Positions 1-15,501 of a stretch of 64,000 nucleotides of DNA are shown piece after piece; position 1 is the stretch's first letter; the number at the start of each line of letters is the position of its first letter. The DNA comes from Siphlonurus alternatus (taxonomy: Eukaryota > Arthropoda > Insecta > Ephemeroptera > Siphlonuridae). The translations under genes and the position numbers were made by a program. The DNA lies in NCBI GenBank assembly GCA_949825025.1, contig OX463781.1, forward strand, positions 43,517,469 through 43,581,468, read 5' to 3'. Below the pieces are notes generated by a model. That model was not told where the DNA came from, ran no database searches, and worked only from the letters and a program-made list of their open reading frames with translations.

Positions 1-1069
1 GATTCACGAAGGAAAGTTTCACATTATAATTATACTAATTCAAGATGATTATAAATATGGGTAGTGAAAAACCTGGATAGATACAGTAATATTTACATAA
101 TATTTCTTCCGAAAGTAACTATATAATGGAAGTGTATGGTTTCTGATATTCCTATTCGTATTTCAGCGTTATAATTTCATACATATTTCTACTTTCAAAC
201 CATTCTGTAAAGTTTAAAAATTGATTTATAATTAGAAGAGCTGCAGGTTTTACAATTCCGCCGACTTCCGGAAAAAAATATCAAATTAATTTTACTGTAA
301 TAACTCTTTCGTGAATCACGCATTTTCATTTTTTTAGTAAATCACAAATATTTTACAATATATTGTAATTACATACATTGTAAAAATAATAGTTATTTAA
401 AAATTAATAATTATATTGTAGTTCTTTTTTTTTACGACTCTAATTTTTCTTCTATTCTACATTATTAAACGAAATTGAACAATTTTTTTTTAATTAAAAT
501 TAATATTGAATTACAGATTATTTTATTAAAAATAATAAATTTCAATTATAATTTGGAAGGAAAAACTCTTATTTTTTTATTCCCAAATATATTTCATTAG
601 TTTGGTGAACAAGTTACTTTGGCTTAAAGAAATGAAAGAACAAGTGGGTGATCAATAAAGATTGTGTTCGGCGCTGCTCGACGCATTTGACACATTAGTT
701 GGCGGTTATAAATGCCATTCAAGTGTGAATTTCTCCTTGTTAAGTGTCATTGAAAAAGTATGAATGATTTCTAAAATGAATAATTGTAACAGATAAAAAT
801 AGCTTTTGTGATATGTTATTACGTTGTTTAAAAAATATAAGAAATAAAACGAGAAAAATTTTTAAAACAAAGGCAAAAAATAGTTGTTGTTTTCCATTCT
901 TTTTATTTCATATATGTTAAAATATACAATAAAATTATTTCTCAAACTTTGATATACTGAATATTCTTGATTTAATGCTGCATAAAATACTCAACATTTT
1001 TCTCCAGTATTACTTTACAAACATTTTTACTTTAATTTTAAAAGAAGTGATTAAGTTAGCAAAAAAGCA

Positions 1070-1077
<8 letters not shown>
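1..1077. other. AT-rich intergenic DNA, no gene seen
   Basis: No ORF of interest, splice-bounded exon or clear repeat was recognised here. The sequence is AT-rich with many A and T homopolymer runs. Confidence 0.5.

Positions 1078-1107
<30 letters not shown>
1078..1107. repeat. (TA)n microsatellite
   Basis: Alternating TA run directly next to the 3' end of the minus-strand 5S-SINE. A second, much longer (TA)n array abuts the other end of the SINE, so the SINE probably landed in or seeded a TA tract. Confidence 0.9.
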
Positions 1108-1110
<3 letters not shown>

Positions 1111-1499
1111 ATTAAGCCCTATTGGGTACTTCTATTTACTAATTACTAATTACATACTACTTGAAACCCCGAACCTTCCGAAACCCTAACTTGAGCGTTT
1201 CGCGGGCTCTTCTGGAACGGGGGCGGCTACGGCCTTGCAAATCCATCCCGGCATTTGCCTGCGGCTGAGGGAAACGTGGAAACCTCAGCCAGGATGGACG
1301 CTACAGCTTTTGTCAATGAACCGGAAGTGCAATGGTCCAAAGCCAGGGGAACCACATAGTGGAAAAGCGCAACGTTTTACCCCTGGGTGGGAAACGTGGT
1401 TTTTGTTGAAAATGGTCACCCATCCAACTACTAACCACGCGTGGCGTTGCTTGACTTCGGTGATCTGACACGAGACCCGGTCAAACGCACTGCGCCACA

Positions 1500-1500
<1 letters not shown>
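1108..1500 (-). mobile_element. 5S rRNA-derived SINE (SINE3-like)
   Basis: Read on the minus strand from about 1500, the head contains GATCACCGAAGTCAAGCAAC, followed by TGGTTAGTAGTTGGATGGGTGACC in two adjoining pieces (about 1413-1482). These are the box A, intermediate element and box C regions of animal 5S rRNA. The 5' third of 5S is replaced by an unrelated head, and the body continues into a non-5S domain with CAGGCAAATGCCGGG and GGCCGTAGCCGCC. This is the layout of SINE3-class retroposons, transcribed by RNA polymerase III from an internal promoter. It is not a functional 5S gene because the 5' stem is missing. The left limit is approximate. Confidence 0.85.
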
Positions 1501-4383
<2,883 letters not shown>

Positions 4384-4525
4384 ATTGTTATCTATATGAA
4401 AACAATTATTTAGAGCAGAATCTGTTTAAGTTTCTTGGTGTATACATTAATGAAAGTTTAGATTGGTCTGTATATGTAAACACGATTTGTAAAAATATCA
4501 ACTGGGCCAATTTTATGTTATATAT
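4384..4525 (+). pseudogene. LINE reverse-transcriptase remnant, left piece
   Basis: The translation contains FKFLGVYINESLDW followed by VNTICKNINWANFMLY. This is the conserved region after the palm of non-LTR retrotransposon reverse transcriptases (FLGV-ID--L-W---I). The reading frame stops at the left end of the 4.1-kb inverted-repeat element and resumes beyond its right end at 8602. The remnant is short, lacks the catalytic FADD region and cannot be assigned to a clade. Confidence 0.75.
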
Positions 4526-4579
4526 GTTGGCACCCAAATAAGCCGAATTTGGCCCCCCCTAGGCCGAAAAAAAATGCGC

Positions 4580-7110
4580 AGAACTAGATTTGAGCATCGC
4601 GGAGAGCTCCAAACCCAAAATGAAGTCAAATTTTGGCTTTGGGTCAAACCACGATGCTCCAAACTAGTTTTGATCAAATCAAAATGCTAAAACCAAAGCC
4701 GATGGAGACTTTGGCTTTGAAGCAATTTCATTTGACCAGGACTAGTTTGTAGCATCGTGGTTTGACCAAAAGCCGACATGAGATTTTATTTCGGGCTCGA
4801 GCAAAATTTTACAACTTCTAGTTCTGCGCATTTTGCAGCTAGAGTTCACGTTACTTAATAGTTAATATCAGGGTGTATAGAATTTTTCCCAAATGAAGTT
4901 CCATAATTTTTCCAGTTTTTTTTCTTTTGTTTTGTATTTTTTAAAGATTTCCAGGTCAATTTTTTAAACGTTCATATAGATGCAGTTACACACATTTTAA
5001 TGGAAATTAAATAATCATGTTTTTTCTCTTCGGATAGGGTGACCATGGCAAATATTGAATACTGAACAGTATAAAAATAGGAACACAAGACTTAGGACAG
5101 AGACAGAAGGAAGGGTGGGGGGAGACATACTGTACTTAACATAGTATTTTGCGTGACTATTACACTACTAAAAAGGTTGTTAATTAAGGATTAATAATTA
5201 CACCATTGTAGCCATTGCCTAAATTATTTGCTAATGGTAAACCGATGGTATATCTTTACACTCAAAGATAAAGGACAAATTATTATTAAACATAAAACAT
5301 AAATAGGATCAAGTTTTTAAGTTTGTGAAATTTTTTTATTGTTTTTAGATTTTTTAGACTTCAGTCACAATATTTGTATGTTGGTTGAAAACATAAATAA
5401 TAGTATTAAACTCTACCTGTATGGTTTACAAAATTAATGAAATTTCGTTCAATTAACAATAAACTAAAACAACTTTATTAAATTTCAAAACCTTTTAGTA
5501 TCGATAAATCCTTTGATCAACAAAATCTGATATATTAGCGAGAGAGGGGCAGTCGACGTATTAGTCACAGGATGTAATTAATATATAATACAATTATTTA
5601 AGTCTGCAAAATAAACCCTTCCGATCAATGACCCAATGGTATTCTTCCAACTTATGTATCTAAAAAACTTGATCCTAATGTCCCTTTTATGTTTAAAAAT
5701 TTGAAGTACATTTAAATAAAAAAACTTGCTGCACTTATAATCCATCTCTTGAGTAATTTTTTAGTATTATTTTGACGCGCAGTACTCAAACTGATCAAAA
5801 ACTATAAGTATAAGTAACCTGAATCAGAGATGCAAAATGCGCAGAACTAGATGTGGTCAAATTTTACTCCAGACCTGAAGTAAAATCTCATTTCGGCTTT
5901 GTGTCAAACCACGATGCTCCAAACTAGTTTTGATCAAATCAATATGCTAAAACCAAAGCCGATGGAAACTTTTACTTTGGCTTTCGAGCATTTTCATTTG
6001 ACCAGGACTAGTTTGAAGCATCGTGGTTTGACCCAAAGCCGACACGAGACTTTATTTCGGGCTGGAGCAAAATTTTACCACTTCTAGTTCTGCGCATTTT
6101 GCAGCTAGAGTTCACGTTACTTAATAGTTAATATCAGGGTGTATAGCATTTTTCCCAAATGAAGTTCCATAATTTTTCCAGTTTTTTTTCTTTTGTTTTG
6201 TATTTTTTAAAGATTTCCAGGTCAATTTTTTAAACGTTCATATAGATGCAGTTACACACATTTTAATGGAAATTAAATAATCATGTTTTTTCTCTTCGGA
6301 TATAGTGACCATGGCAAATATTGAATACTGAACAGTATAAAAATAGGAACACAAGACTTGGGGCAGAGACAGAAGGAAGGGTGGGGGGAGACATACTGTA
6401 CTTAACATATTATTTTGCGGGACTATTACACTACTAAAAAGGTTGTTAATTAAGGATTAATAATTACACCATTGTAGCCATTGCCTAAATTATTTGCTAA
6501 TGGTAAACCGATGGTATATCTTTACATCCAAAGATAAAGGACAAATTATTATTAAACAAAAAACATAAATTGGATCAAGTTATTAAGTTTGTGAAATTTT
6601 TTTATTGTTTTTAGATTTTTTAGACTTCAGTCACAATATTTGTATGTTGGTTGAAAACATAAATAATAGTATTAAACTCTACCTGTATGGTTTACAAAAT
6701 TAATGAAATTTCGTTCAATTAACAATAAACTAAAACAACTTTATTAAATTTCAAAACCTTTTAGTATCGATAAATCCTTTGATCAACAAAATCTGATATA
6801 TTAGCGAGAGAGGGGCAGTCGACGTATTAGTCACAGGATGTAATTAATATATAATACAATTATTTAAGTCTGCAAAATAAACCCTTCCGATCAATGACCC
6901 AATGGTATTCTTCCAACTTATGTATCTAAAAAACTTGATCCTAATGTCCTTTTTATGTTTAAAAATTTGAAGTACATTTAAATAAAAAAACTTGCTGCAC
7001 TTATAATCCATCTCTTGAGTAATTTTTTAGTATTATTTTGACGCGCAGTACTCAAACTGATCAAAAACTATAAGTATAATTAGTAACCTGAATTCTAGTT
7101 GCAAAATGTG
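4580..7110. repeat. Tandem duplication, two units of about 1.27 kb
   Basis: The segment containing TTCACGTTACTTAATAGTTA recurs at a constant 1266-bp offset (for example position 4854 matches 6120) with only a few substitutions. Both units include the same foldback module and the same AT-rich filler. The near-identity indicates a recent duplication inside the element. Confidence 0.92.
4595..4835. repeat. Foldback module 1 in the composite element
   Basis: AAACCACGATGCTCCAAACT on the left pairs with AGTTTGTAGCATCGTGGTTT on the right, around a short AT-rich loop. Similar modules lie at about 5858-6095 and 8325-8530. Confidence 0.8.
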
Positions 7111-7925
7111 CAGAAATAGATGTGGTCAAAGTGAAGTGAAGAAAATATAATAAGTGATTTACAACATGACCTAAATTTACTAAATAATAGGTTTAAAACT
7201 AATTTTTTAACGCTAAATGCAAATAAAACTAAATTATGATAATAAAAAGAGGACAAAAAATAATATGTAATACCTTACCTTCAGTAGATAATATTTTAAT
7301 AGAGCAAGTAGAAGAATACAAATATCTAGGATTTATCATTGATTCGCAATTAAAATGGTAAAATCATATTAGTTTTGTAAAAGAAAAAAATTCTCCTAGT
7401 TATTGGAATCTTATGGCGTACTCGACATTACATCCCTCCCAGTGTTAAAAAACAAATTTATAACTCTTTAGTCCATTCACATTTAAATTATATGGTAGGA
7501 ATTTGGGGAAATGCCTGCCAAATTATATTGAAACCTTTGCAAATCCTACAAAATAAAGCTCTAAAAATACTGTATAATTATGAATGGAGGAAAAATACTA
7601 TTGAACTATACACTGAAACAAACATGCTGAATATTACAGGTTTAAATTAAAAAAATCTTTGCCTATTTGTGTATAAATTTATGAACAATCTCATCAAAAA
7701 TAATTTCTCATTAGTGCCAAATAGTGATGTACTAGGCGTTCAAATAATTTTCATATTGATTTTACAAGAACTAACCTAGGTAAATTCTCCATCCTAAGTA
7801 AAGCTACCCATTTATGTATAATGCCCTGCCTGAAAACATAAAACTTAAAAAAAAAATGTTCTCAGATAGAGTAAAAAAATACTATATTGCTCAACATTTT
7901 GTTCTAAGTAGAAATATGTAAACAT
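7111..7925 (+). pseudogene. Second LINE reverse-transcriptase fragment inside the element
   Basis: Across frameshifts and stops the translation reads VEEYKYLGFIIDSQLKW, then PPSVKKQIYNSLVHSHLNY, GIWGNACQIILKPLQILQNK and ALKILYNYEWRKNT. This is the C-terminal half of a LINE reverse transcriptase (thumb region with Y--LV--HL-Y---WGN). It differs from the remnant flanking the element and so represents another family. Several in-frame stops make it dead. Its position between the terminal repeats suggests it was inserted into, or captured by, the composite element. Confidence 0.8.
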
Positions 7926-8324
7926 GTAGATATTCTTCATTATTATATTATGCCTAATAATTATAAAATCTTATTATATTATATAATCTGTATACTAACT
8001 ATTGTTTTGATAATATTTAATATTCAATCAATATTCTATTTTTAAAAAATGTGTAATTTATGTATCAGTTTTGTGTTAGCTTTGACTATTTGTTTAATAT
8101 ATTATAATTCAAACTCATAGTGTTTATATGAATAAGCTACATCAATTTTTTTTTTTAACAAAATTGTTGTTGTTAATTATGTAGTGCAATATTTCTGTCA
8201 TCGTGTTTTTCCAGATGAAACAAAATTTTCATTCCTCTTCTCGAGATTTAGCTCATTGAGGTATAATTTTTTTTTTGTATAAATGAAATGTATTATGTTT
8301 TTTTTAAAATGAATAAAAAAAATA

Positions 8325-8530
8325 TACTCCAAACCTGAAATAAAATCTCATTTCGGCTTTGTGTCAAACCACGATGCTCCAACCTAGTTCTGGTAAAATG
8401 AAAATGCTCCAAAGCCGAAATAAAGGTCTCCATCGGCTTTGGAGCATTTCTATTTGACCAGAACTAGTTTGGAGCATCGTAGTTTGACCCAAAGCCGAAA
8501 TTTGAATTCATTACCGGATTGGAGTATTCC
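8325..8530. repeat. Foldback module 3 in the composite element
   Basis: CAAACCACGATGCTCCAACC pairs with GGAGCATCGTAGTTTGACCC near the right end, with an inner palindrome GCTCCAAAGCCG/CGGCTTTGGAGC. It is homologous to the modules inside the tandem units but more diverged. Confidence 0.75.
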
Positions 8531-8601
8531 CCGATGTTCCAATTTATTTTTGCGCATTTTTTTCGGCCTTGGACCGATCGAATTCGGCTTTTGGTGCTAA
8601 C

Positions 8602-9135
8602 ATATACAATCAGGAATCACAATTCTCATGAAACCTTGTGAACTATATTATATTGTGCGTATGTATATCCACCTTTGGCATATGGGATATAATAAATTGG
8701 GGATGCAAGTCTGAACTATTTTATCTATGTTTTATATTACGAAAGAGAGCACTTAGAACAATATTATGAATCCCAAAAGGAGAATTATCTGTCTCACATT
8801 TTAAGACAAATAATATGCTGTATGTTAACTGTCCCTTGCATTTAAATTTTAAACTCTGCCTCTTTAAAAAAAAAATCTTTAAAATTTTTATATACAGATC
8901 GAATGACTGCTATCATAACTATAATACTGGAAGTAAATCCAATATACAAAGTTACTGAAAAACACAACACACAATTGTTCAAAAATTGTGCAAAGTATCA
9001 AACAGCTAATTTTTATGAATTTTTTTAAATATGTTTAAAGGAAATAAAAAAAGAGTAAACCTTGGCGCACAAAATTGAGAAAAGTATTGATCATCAAAGA
9101 ATTTTACTCTAGTAAAGCAATTGTGAGAGTAATGT
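8602..9135 (+). pseudogene. LINE reverse-transcriptase remnant, right piece
   Basis: This continues the piece ending at 4525. Frames can be followed as AYVYPPLAYGI, then after a frameshift NWGCKSELFYLCF with RKRALRTIL, then YHNYNTGSKSNIQ. These are the typical downstream landmarks of LINE reverse transcriptases (Y--LAYGI--WGC, KRA-R-I, HNYNTRSK). Several stops and frameshifts make it non-functional. It demonstrates that the 4.1-kb element was inserted into an older LINE copy. Confidence 0.75.
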
Positions 9136-9915
9136 CCGAAAAAGTATTATCAGAACTATAGCATAATATTATGCAAAATTATAAACATATATTAAATTTA
9201 TTTTATTGACTAATTAGTTAATTATATTCCATATAAACAAAAATTTATATCATGCAGTATTATCGGTAACTTTTAGTTGTATTTCTTTCTTTTTATTGTC
9301 AGTGCTTATGTTTGATTGTATTTATGTAAGTTATATAAATGTGTATATATTTTATGTTTTGTAATTGTCCAATTTTGACTTGAACATATTATGTTTTTCA
9401 TGTACAACCAAAAAGAAGTTAAAAAAAATATATATTTATATCGACACCTGTTTGGAGACTTATTACATAGTAAGTTTAAAATACACAAGGCAGCTCTGCA
9501 TGCAACAAAATATTAGCTTAGTATATTCTGTTGGGACCTGAGAGTCGATGTACAACTTCCAATTAAAAAAAAAAAAAGTCAGAGTGACAGTAAAAATTTT
9601 GAAATGAAAGTTCTGGATGTGACATGTTAATTATGTGTAAATTAATTATTTTGAAAGTAAATTTCACGTGTCCGAACAATGTAAAATTTAAATGAAATAA
9701 GTCGATAAATCCAGCTTTATGATGATTCGTTTGGATGATTGGCAGTTGATTATCACAAAATAAATACGAAAATTTACCGTTAATGAACTGTTCTTATTAT
9801 TGTCATTAAGCTGCTTTTATAAAATAATTAAAAAATCTGAATAATTTGTGATTGACAAAAGTTTAATTATTAATATTAATTTAAAATTTTATTTTAGAAG
9901 TGTTTATAGTCGTAG
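9136..9915. other. AT-rich intergenic DNA, nothing recognised
   Basis: No conserved ORF, exon signal or inverted repeat noticed. Confidence 0.45.
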
Positions 9916-10144
<229 letters not shown>

Positions 10145-10177
10145 TCCACAGTATGTCATTTCTTTTTATGTGTGCTA

Positions 10178-10700
10178 ATTTGTTAGATCTCTAGCTATTA
10201 CTACCGCCAGGTGGACCATATACCTTTACGGTGCATGATGCAGTTTGAAAAAATCTTACTTTATACGCATATATAATGTGTGAGTAAATTTCAATATAAG
10301 GGTACTTTCAATTTACTTTACAGGAGATGAATGCAAACATGAGCGGGCAGGCTGCAATGACGATACGTATATGCATGCACACAAAAATTTAGACATAATA
10401 TATATTATAAATTACTTCTTTGTTTATTTTTAATTTTTTTAATGTTACGTCCTTATGCTTATACATTAATTATATGGCTGTAGCTCTCCAGTAACAAAAG
10501 GATACTGATGACTGTTGAAAATACCAATCTGAAGTCATGCACGTACAATCTATATATACTATAAATAATGTTAAGTGCATGGACCATAATGCATACGATG
10601 TGATGCAGTTATAAAATATTTTACTTTTTATATACACATAAAATATGTGTGTAAATTTGTTAGATTGCTATATTACTACTTCTATAGGTGAACCAACAGT
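10178..10700. repeat. Diverged direct repeat, two copies about 0.4 kb apart
   Basis: The order TTGTTAGAT..CTA-TA-TACTAC, a GGTGGACCA-like segment, GCAT-ATG-GATGCAGTT, and GTGTGAGTAAATT/GTGTGTAAATT occurs at about 10178-10295 and again, permuted, at about 10575-10700. This looks like a decayed tandem unit of about 400 bp. Identity is moderate and the borders are uncertain. Confidence 0.5.
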
Positions 10701-10966
10701 GATACAGATGAAAAATATACATGCTTCATATGGAAGTGGAAATTGTTGATCTGTGACTGTCTTGTTTAAAACTTACGCTCCAGAAATTTTAAAGTTTTTA
10801 TCTCGACAAATATCTTCTTTTAAGCTCGGGAAATTGCTCAGCAAAAAATCGTAGTGGGTGAAATAATGCGGCAGGTACGAATGTTGTGGTATTCCTATGT
10901 AGCCCATTTAATCCGTTTTAATCCAGTTGCATAGTCAAAACGTTGTTATTTTTCATCAAAGACACG

Positions 10967-11134
10967 AGGTCTGTTCGTAAACCCTGCTCGGTGTACTCTG
11001 AACAAGTTTACGAACAAAAATCGTGACGTCATTTGCACTGCACTCTCTACACCATGCATCATGGCACCCTCTGAGCCGGTGTAAGAAAGTGGTGTAAAAG
11101 TGTACACCGAGCAGGGTTTACGAACATCAGGCCT
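10967..11134. mobile_element. Foldback element, AGGTCTGTTCGTAAA family
   Basis: AGGTCTGTTCGTAAACCCTG at the left pairs with CAGGGTTTACGAACATCAGG at the right, with GCTCGGTGTAC/GTACACCGAGC inside. It contains one TGACGTCA at 11024. The same outer sequence bounds the larger foldback at 44664-44965. No coding capacity. Confidence 0.85.
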
Positions 11135-11385
11135 ACGGTTGCTGGTTTATAATAAAATGGTAAATATTCAAAATATTAAATTTAAATCATGTACGAAATG
11201 ACAATTTCAAATATAAAATACGTCTCAAAAGAATCAGTTGTACAACTCCAAATCAGTAAATCATTCAATTAAATTATTAAAATCACATATTTATATAATT
11301 AAGTACTATTAAGTATAATATATAAGCACAGGATAGAGTTAAGGGATTTAGTGTATATTATGTTGTGGCATTAAAGCTATTGAAT

Positions 11386-11484
11386 TCGGACAAAGTCCGC
11401 AAAAAAATGTTCAAACCTAGATGTCCCCCGTCGTGATTTCAGCAAAGTCCGAAATTAACAAATATTTCGGACTTTGCTCATTTA
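11386..11484. repeat. Small inverted repeats around GGACTTTGC
   Basis: AGCAAAGTCCGAAA and TTTCGGACTTTGCT form a hairpin with an 8-nt loop at about 11443-11480. A further copy, CGGACAAAGTCCG, lies at 11387. Probably a decayed foldback. Confidence 0.6.
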
Positions 11485-12521
11485 TGTTTGATTATGAATT
11501 ATGAGGCGACGACTGTACGTATCACATACAAGAAGCTTACGAACTAAAACTTAAGGAAATAATAATGGCATAATATTATAATAATGATAAATAATACATT
11601 GTAAATATGGTATTATTATATAAATTATATTTATTTAAAAATATATATTTTTTTACTTTTCATTGTTTGTTCAAAAAAATGATAAAAAATTTATCACTTT
11701 TTTGGGAGGGGATGGAAATCCTATAATTCTCTTTCCATCTTCCAACTAAGAAATTTTTCTACAAAGAAAAGCTTTGAGAAGACGATCCTTACGGAGAGTG
11801 CTCAAAAATAATATTTATCTTGGATGGGTGTCTCCTCTCGCGCTCTCGCATTTATATATCTTTTATCCTCTTTTTTTTATCCAGCCTCTCTCATCTCTAG
11901 TTTGTTGGACTGCTCGCAAGAGACAGCAAAATGTCATCTGGATTTCTGCTTTGAAATATAGAAGATTTAACAAATAAAACCATAAAAGTATTTTTTTTTT
12001 CTTTTTTTTTTTGTAAATAAATATTTTAAGTGAATTTATGTTTTACTTTGTAAAGTAAAACTACTTTAACAATCCATGAAAGAGTTATACAGAAAGTTAT
12101 ATCCAGCTTTTTCACTAACCCGCGCGGGCCAAAATTCGCCAGCCAAAATTCAAATAAGACACTAACATGCATGGTTACGAAACCTGGCTAACTTTCTACA
12201 TGAATCACGCCTAAAAATATTTATATTATTTAGATATCATCACCAATATTCTGAAATTAATTGTTTTCAAACTAAAAGTAGTATTTAATTGAAATTAATA
12301 TAAAAGTAGAGAAAAAACATGAATATAATTTTTTTCCTGCAATAATGTAAAAGCAAATTAATTTCATATTATACTGTATATAATATAATTTTATACAGTA
12401 TATAATAATATTTTATAGGAATTTTTTACTGTGGTGGATAGGGAGAAGTGGTACGGAAAAAGTGAAGATGTTTCGAGCTAACGAGGCAAAATTTCGCAGG
12501 ACCAACACGACAAGAAGATCG
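11485..12521. other. AT-rich intergenic DNA
   Basis: No gene recognised. A short AT palindrome, ATACTGTATATAATATA with its complement, lies near 12370-12410. Confidence 0.4.
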
Positions 12522-12900
12522 AGCGTTGCACAGTGCATTGACCGGTTCTCGTTAGATCACCGAAGTCAGGCTACGTCGAGCGTGGTTAGTACTTGTATGA
12601 GTAACCGTTTCAAGTAAAAAATACGCTGCTCCCTCCCTGGGGTAATTTCGTCTCGCTTTCCACCCCCATTGCAGCGATGCACTTGTGTGTGGTTCCTCAG
12701 GCTTTGGTCGATTGAGAAAAAGTAGAGGTGTCCGTCCTGACTGAGGTTTTCCACGGTTCCCTCAGTCTCACCTCAGCGAATGCTGGGACGCGTAACAGGC
12801 CGTGGCATCCGTTCTCTACCTTTTATATCCATTACCCATCACCCCGCCGCGAGCTGTAAGCTCTTAGGGGTGTATCCTTGTAAAAAAAAAAAAAAAAAAA
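12522..12900 (+). mobile_element. 5S rRNA-derived SINE with poly(A) tail
   Basis: About 12541-12607 contains CCGGTTCTCGTTAGATCACC, GAAGTCAGGC and GTGGTTAGTACTTG, matching the 5S rRNA internal promoter region. The body shares the downstream domain of the minus-strand copy at 1108-1500, including GGCCGTGG, and ends in an A18 run (about 12883-12900). The head GCGTTGCACAGTGCATTGAC corresponds to GTGGCGCAGTGCGTTTGAC in the other copy. Diverged, non-coding retroposon. Confidence 0.85.
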
Positions 12901-13297
12901 TCACGAACAACATTCGTCTGCACGGATCTCACAAAACAGTCTACTTTTTATCCGAGAAAACCCTCATCATTAGATTATTGTATGTCATGAGTTATGATAT
13001 TTATATTGGAAATATTTGAAAAGTATAAATAATAATGCATGATGAATTATTTATACTATACATCGAAAAAGGGAATTTCAATGCAAGCAAAAAAATTAAA
13101 TTATTTTTAATGATTTTGTGTAGCCTCGATTTCTTTTTTCTTTTCTGTTTTTAACTCCCGACCATTCATGTCTGTTTTTTTTTTTATCACTAACGTAAGT
13201 ACTGTTAAAAAAAAAACAAAAAACATTCTATCAATTCTATAACTTGCAATTAACAAATGAAGTCTTTATATTATAAAGTTTAATCATGTCATATCTG

Positions 13298-14635
<1,338 letters not shown>

Positions 14636-14953
14636 TGAGTATCGACCTCAATTTTTTTTATTGCAGAAATGGATAGAGGGTGCAAAGTTATTCTACTCTG
14701 ATTTTTTTCAGATTTTTTAGAACCCGGGAACTATTCTTAAAAAAAAATATTGAAAGTTCTTTTTGTGAAGTCACGAGACGCCGCTCCTTAACTAAAAGAT
14801 AGGACTTGCCGCCGCGTGACGTCACAAAAAGGACTTTCAATAAATTTTTAAAAATAGTTCCCGGGCTCAAACAAATCTGAAAAAAAATCAGAGTAGCATA
14901 ACTTTGCACGCTCTATCCTTTTCTGCAATAAAAAAAAAATGAGGTCGATGCTC
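14636..14953. mobile_element. Foldback MITE, family GGAGTATCGACCTCA, copy 1
   Basis: The left arm runs GAGTATCGACCTCA, TTGCAGAAATGGATAGAGGG, TGCAAAGTTATTCTACTCTG. The right arm is its complement, ending GAGGTCGATGCTCC. The centre carries TGACGTCA at 14817, and its pair in the left arm is mutated to TGAAGTCA. Sister copies are at 20005, 24279 and 52556, with a disrupted one at 18711. The small ORF across it is not a gene. Confidence 0.9.
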
Positions 14954-15501
14954 CATTATTTTGCAGATTTGCTTTGTTTTTCTTCCGATAAAAGTTTAAT
15001 TTTCAAAATATTGCAATAAAGAAAATAAGAAATACAGTACTTATCAAATGCCACATATTTCTATTTCATTAATATATAAATGCATGGTTATAAGGTTATA
15101 ACTCACAAAATAATTACTAGGCAAAATACGTAGCAATCAAAATAACGTTGCGTTTATTAACACGCGCGTATTGTACGATGATTCCACCAGTATAATACAG
15201 AATAATAAATTTAATAATAATTATTATTCTTTGTATAATTATTATAATAATAAAAAAACAATATCTCTTTGAATTTAGAAAAAATATTAAAAATAATTTG
15301 CGCATGCAAGAAGATAATAGTGACCTAAATAAAAAGATATGATCGAAGTTCTTCATTTTTCAAGTAGTGTGTCTCATAGATACTTGAGTGTAAAATATAC
15401 TGCAATCATTTTTTACATTCATAATATGTGTCATCAGCTTACAAGATCGAGACATAACAAATAACACGTACGTTATTGACACAGGGAATCTGCATTCAGT
15501 C

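Larger units (their letters stand above)
4526..8601. mobile_element. Composite 4.1-kb terminal-inverted-repeat element
   Basis: The left end reads GTTGGCACCCAAATAAGCCG and the right end, reverse-complemented, GTTAGCACCAAAAGCCGAAT. Both continue through a shared GGCCGAAAAAAA(A)TGCGCA, giving about 55 bp of imperfect terminal inverted repeat. ATAT lies on both sides, compatible with an AT-rich target duplication. It interrupts a LINE reverse-transcriptase reading frame, which independently marks it as an insertion. Inside are two copies of a 1266-bp unit, a LINE fragment of a different family, and three foldback modules containing CAAACCACGATGCTCC. No transposase ORF is visible, so it must be non-autonomous. 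Confidence 0.8.

Noticed and set aside
1395..1500. A functional 5S rRNA gene
   Set aside because: The 5' third and closing stem of 5S are absent and the sequence runs into a SINE body.
4526..8601. LTR retrotransposon, because of the long direct repeats
   Set aside because: The 1266-bp repeats are adjacent units inside inverted termini, with no primer-binding site, polypurine tract or gag-pol.
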